From Winogradskyella luteola (lineage in GTDB: Bacteria; Bacteroidota; Bacteroidia; Flavobacteriales; Flavobacteriaceae): 34,616 nucleotides of DNA. This document shows positions 33,791-34,616 of this stretch, in pieces; the stretch's first letter is position 1, and every line of letters starts with the position of its first letter. The translations under genes were made by a program, and so were the position numbers. A model generated the notes under the pieces. The model was given only the letters and a program-made list of their open reading frames with translations, was not told where the DNA came from and searched no databases. The stretch is taken from NCBI RefSeq assembly GCF_019203985.1, contig NZ_JAGSPD010000019.1, forward strand, positions 1 through 34,616. The letters are read 5' to 3'.

Positions 33791-34309
33791 TTATAAAAAT
33801 TTAACCGTATACCATTTTTCTTCGCTTTGAAAACCATGTTTTTTCACATCAATCTTCCAATGGTCTCCATCCTTTTTTAATATAAATTGCTCTTTCTCCT
33901 TTACAGCATAATTGAAATATGTTTCTACAACAGCTCGTTTCGCTGACTTCATTATAAACAATAACCTTGTGTCTGGATAATTTAAATAATCATACTTTGG
34001 TCGATTTCCAAAAGAGCGACCACGCCAATCATTTGGTTTTATGCAAATTAGAGATGTAATTTCCCTATATCGCATAGTGTACTCTTTCCATAATTCCTTT
34101 TCACCAGGCTGAACTTGATTTGGCTCTTTTGGATTTTTCAAGTCCAGACTTCGTTCGTATATTTCCTTTTCCAAACTGTCTAGTGCTCGAAGATTCTTGA
34201 TTAAGAAAACAAGTATCTCATTTGATAAATGTTGAAATTTTTCTGATGATTGACTACTGTCAATGTTTAGTCTTTCAATAATCTCTTGGGGTGTTTCTGT
34301 TTTCTGCAT
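33791..34309 (-). CDS. NTF2-fold-like immunity protein candidate
   Basis: 172 residues, predicted soluble. The N-terminal half is helical (PQEIIERLNI..., EKFQHLSNEILVFLIKNLRALDSLEKE). The C-terminal half has the pattern DTRLLFIMKSAKRAVVETYF, QFILKKDGDHWKIDVKKHGF, then WYTVKF, which fits the NTF2-fold immunity family found next to polymorphic toxins. No toxin is encoded next to it, so it would be an orphan. An ATG start (34307-34309) is clear. The gene is preceded by remnants and followed by a 150-bp spacer. The call rests on pattern recall. Confidence 0.55.
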   Translation of the reverse strand: MQKTETPQEIIERLNIDSSQSSEKFQHLSNEILVFLIKNLRALDSLEKEIYERSLDLKNPKEPNQVQPGEKELWKEYTMRYREITSLICIKPNDWRGRSFGNRPKYDYLNYPDTRLLFIMKSAKRAVVETYFNYAVKEKEQFILKKDGDHWKIDVKKHGFQSEEKWYTVKFL

Positions 34310-34344
34310 TAGCTCAATTTGTTTAGTATTATTTGCCTTAGTTA

Positions 34345-34428
34345 TGAATATTTTTCTATTTGTTTTTCAACCCAGTTGTTGAATTCTTTATTGTTAAAAT
34401 CAGTAATTTCGTTTCCTCTTTCGGGTAC
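34345..34428 (-). pseudogene. Remnant C-terminal coding fragment
   Basis: An open stretch of 28 codons reads VPERGNEITDFNNKEFNNWV and EKQIEKYS before TAA (34342-34344). It looks like the end of a normal protein but has an in-frame TAA immediately before it and no start codon. It is probably the tail of a lost gene. Confidence 0.3.
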
Positions 34429-34533
34429 TTAAACCCTGCTTGTATTGGGTAGGTGCTATTGCTTATTTGTTATGGCTTTTTAACAATATTTTCCAAAATG
34501 GCTTATTTTCTATTGGTACTAATGCACAATACA

Positions 34534-34614
34534 TCAAGATTTTTTCTCTGCTACATTGTCTTTAATGTCTTTTTTCCAGGTCGAATATCTCACTTCCAAA
34601 TCTTTAGGAACATA
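34534..34614 (-). CDS. Partial C-terminal end of a gene running off the right edge
   Basis: A frame entering at the right edge reads YVPKDLEVRYSTWKKDIKDN and VAEKKS to TGA (34534-34536). It is open to the window end and has protein-like composition. Too little is present to identify it. Confidence 0.3.
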   Translation of the reverse strand, partial: YVPKDLEVRYSTWKKDIKDNVAEKKS

Positions 34615-34616
34615 TA

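Noticed and set aside
31560..34616. Classical integron array
   Set aside because: No spacer shows a proper attC with paired GTTRRRY/RYYYAAC ends, and no integrase gene is visible. Only a looser cassette-like idea is kept.
1..34616. CRISPR arrays, tRNA genes and insertion-sequence transposases
   Set aside because: No regularly spaced short direct repeats, no tRNA-like T-loop pattern and no transposase ORF were seen by eye on either strand.

Overview
The window reads as a chromosomal segment of a marine-type Flavobacteriaceae bacterium (Bacteroidota). The evidence is AT-rich DNA, a SusC/SusD pair, a subtilase with a type IX secretion (T9SS) sorting tail, many short lipoprotein signals, Bacteroidota-type promoters (TTG, 19-22 bp, TAnnTTTG) and hardly any Shine-Dalgarno sequences. 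I cannot name the genus from the sequence alone.

Layout. (1) 1-532 has no protein gene. It holds two near-identical promoters firing leftward off the edge, probably for an rRNA operon, and a structured-RNA candidate at 363-525. (2) 533-10159, all on the minus strand, encodes an outer-membrane porin-like protein, a T9SS-exported S8 peptidase, a lipoprotein, SusD and SusC. SusC, SusD and the lipoprotein look like one transcription unit with a promoter just upstream of susC, and the peptidase and porin follow as separate units. A peptidase next to SusCD suggests uptake of peptides or protein fragments rather than glycans. (3) 10372-28022 is mostly plus-strand housekeeping and envelope genes: rnhB, a lipoprotein with a propeller-like end, an OmpA-family protein, a nucleoid-associated protein, a Kir-type potassium channel, a membrane-bound LuxR-type regulator, a DUF1573 protein, a thioredoxin-like/TPR protein, lysS, a diheme cytochrome lipoprotein and a large zinc metalloprotease. 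A minus-strand unit (YqaE/Pmp3 small membrane protein, lipoprotein, lipB) lies inside it. (4) 28235-30974, minus strand, carries two tandem alpha/beta hydrolase paralogs and a UDP-glucuronate decarboxylase. (5) 30975-34616 is accessory DNA: a 585-bp non-coding stretch with several inverted repeats, then small minus-strand genes separated by non-coding spacers. Two intact products look like orphan immunity proteins (DUF4279-like and NTF2-fold-like). One gene is split by a single in-frame stop, another by a frameshift in an A6 run, and gene remnants lie near the right edge.

The most interesting material is region 5, which I read as a decaying array of orphan immunity or defence cassettes. Other points of note are a family of palindromic repeats scattered between the housekeeping genes (five copies), a peptidase whose catalytic Asp position holds Glu, a 52-aa YqaE/Pmp3 gene and the structured-RNA candidate at the left end. 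All family calls come from reading the sequence; no database search was run.
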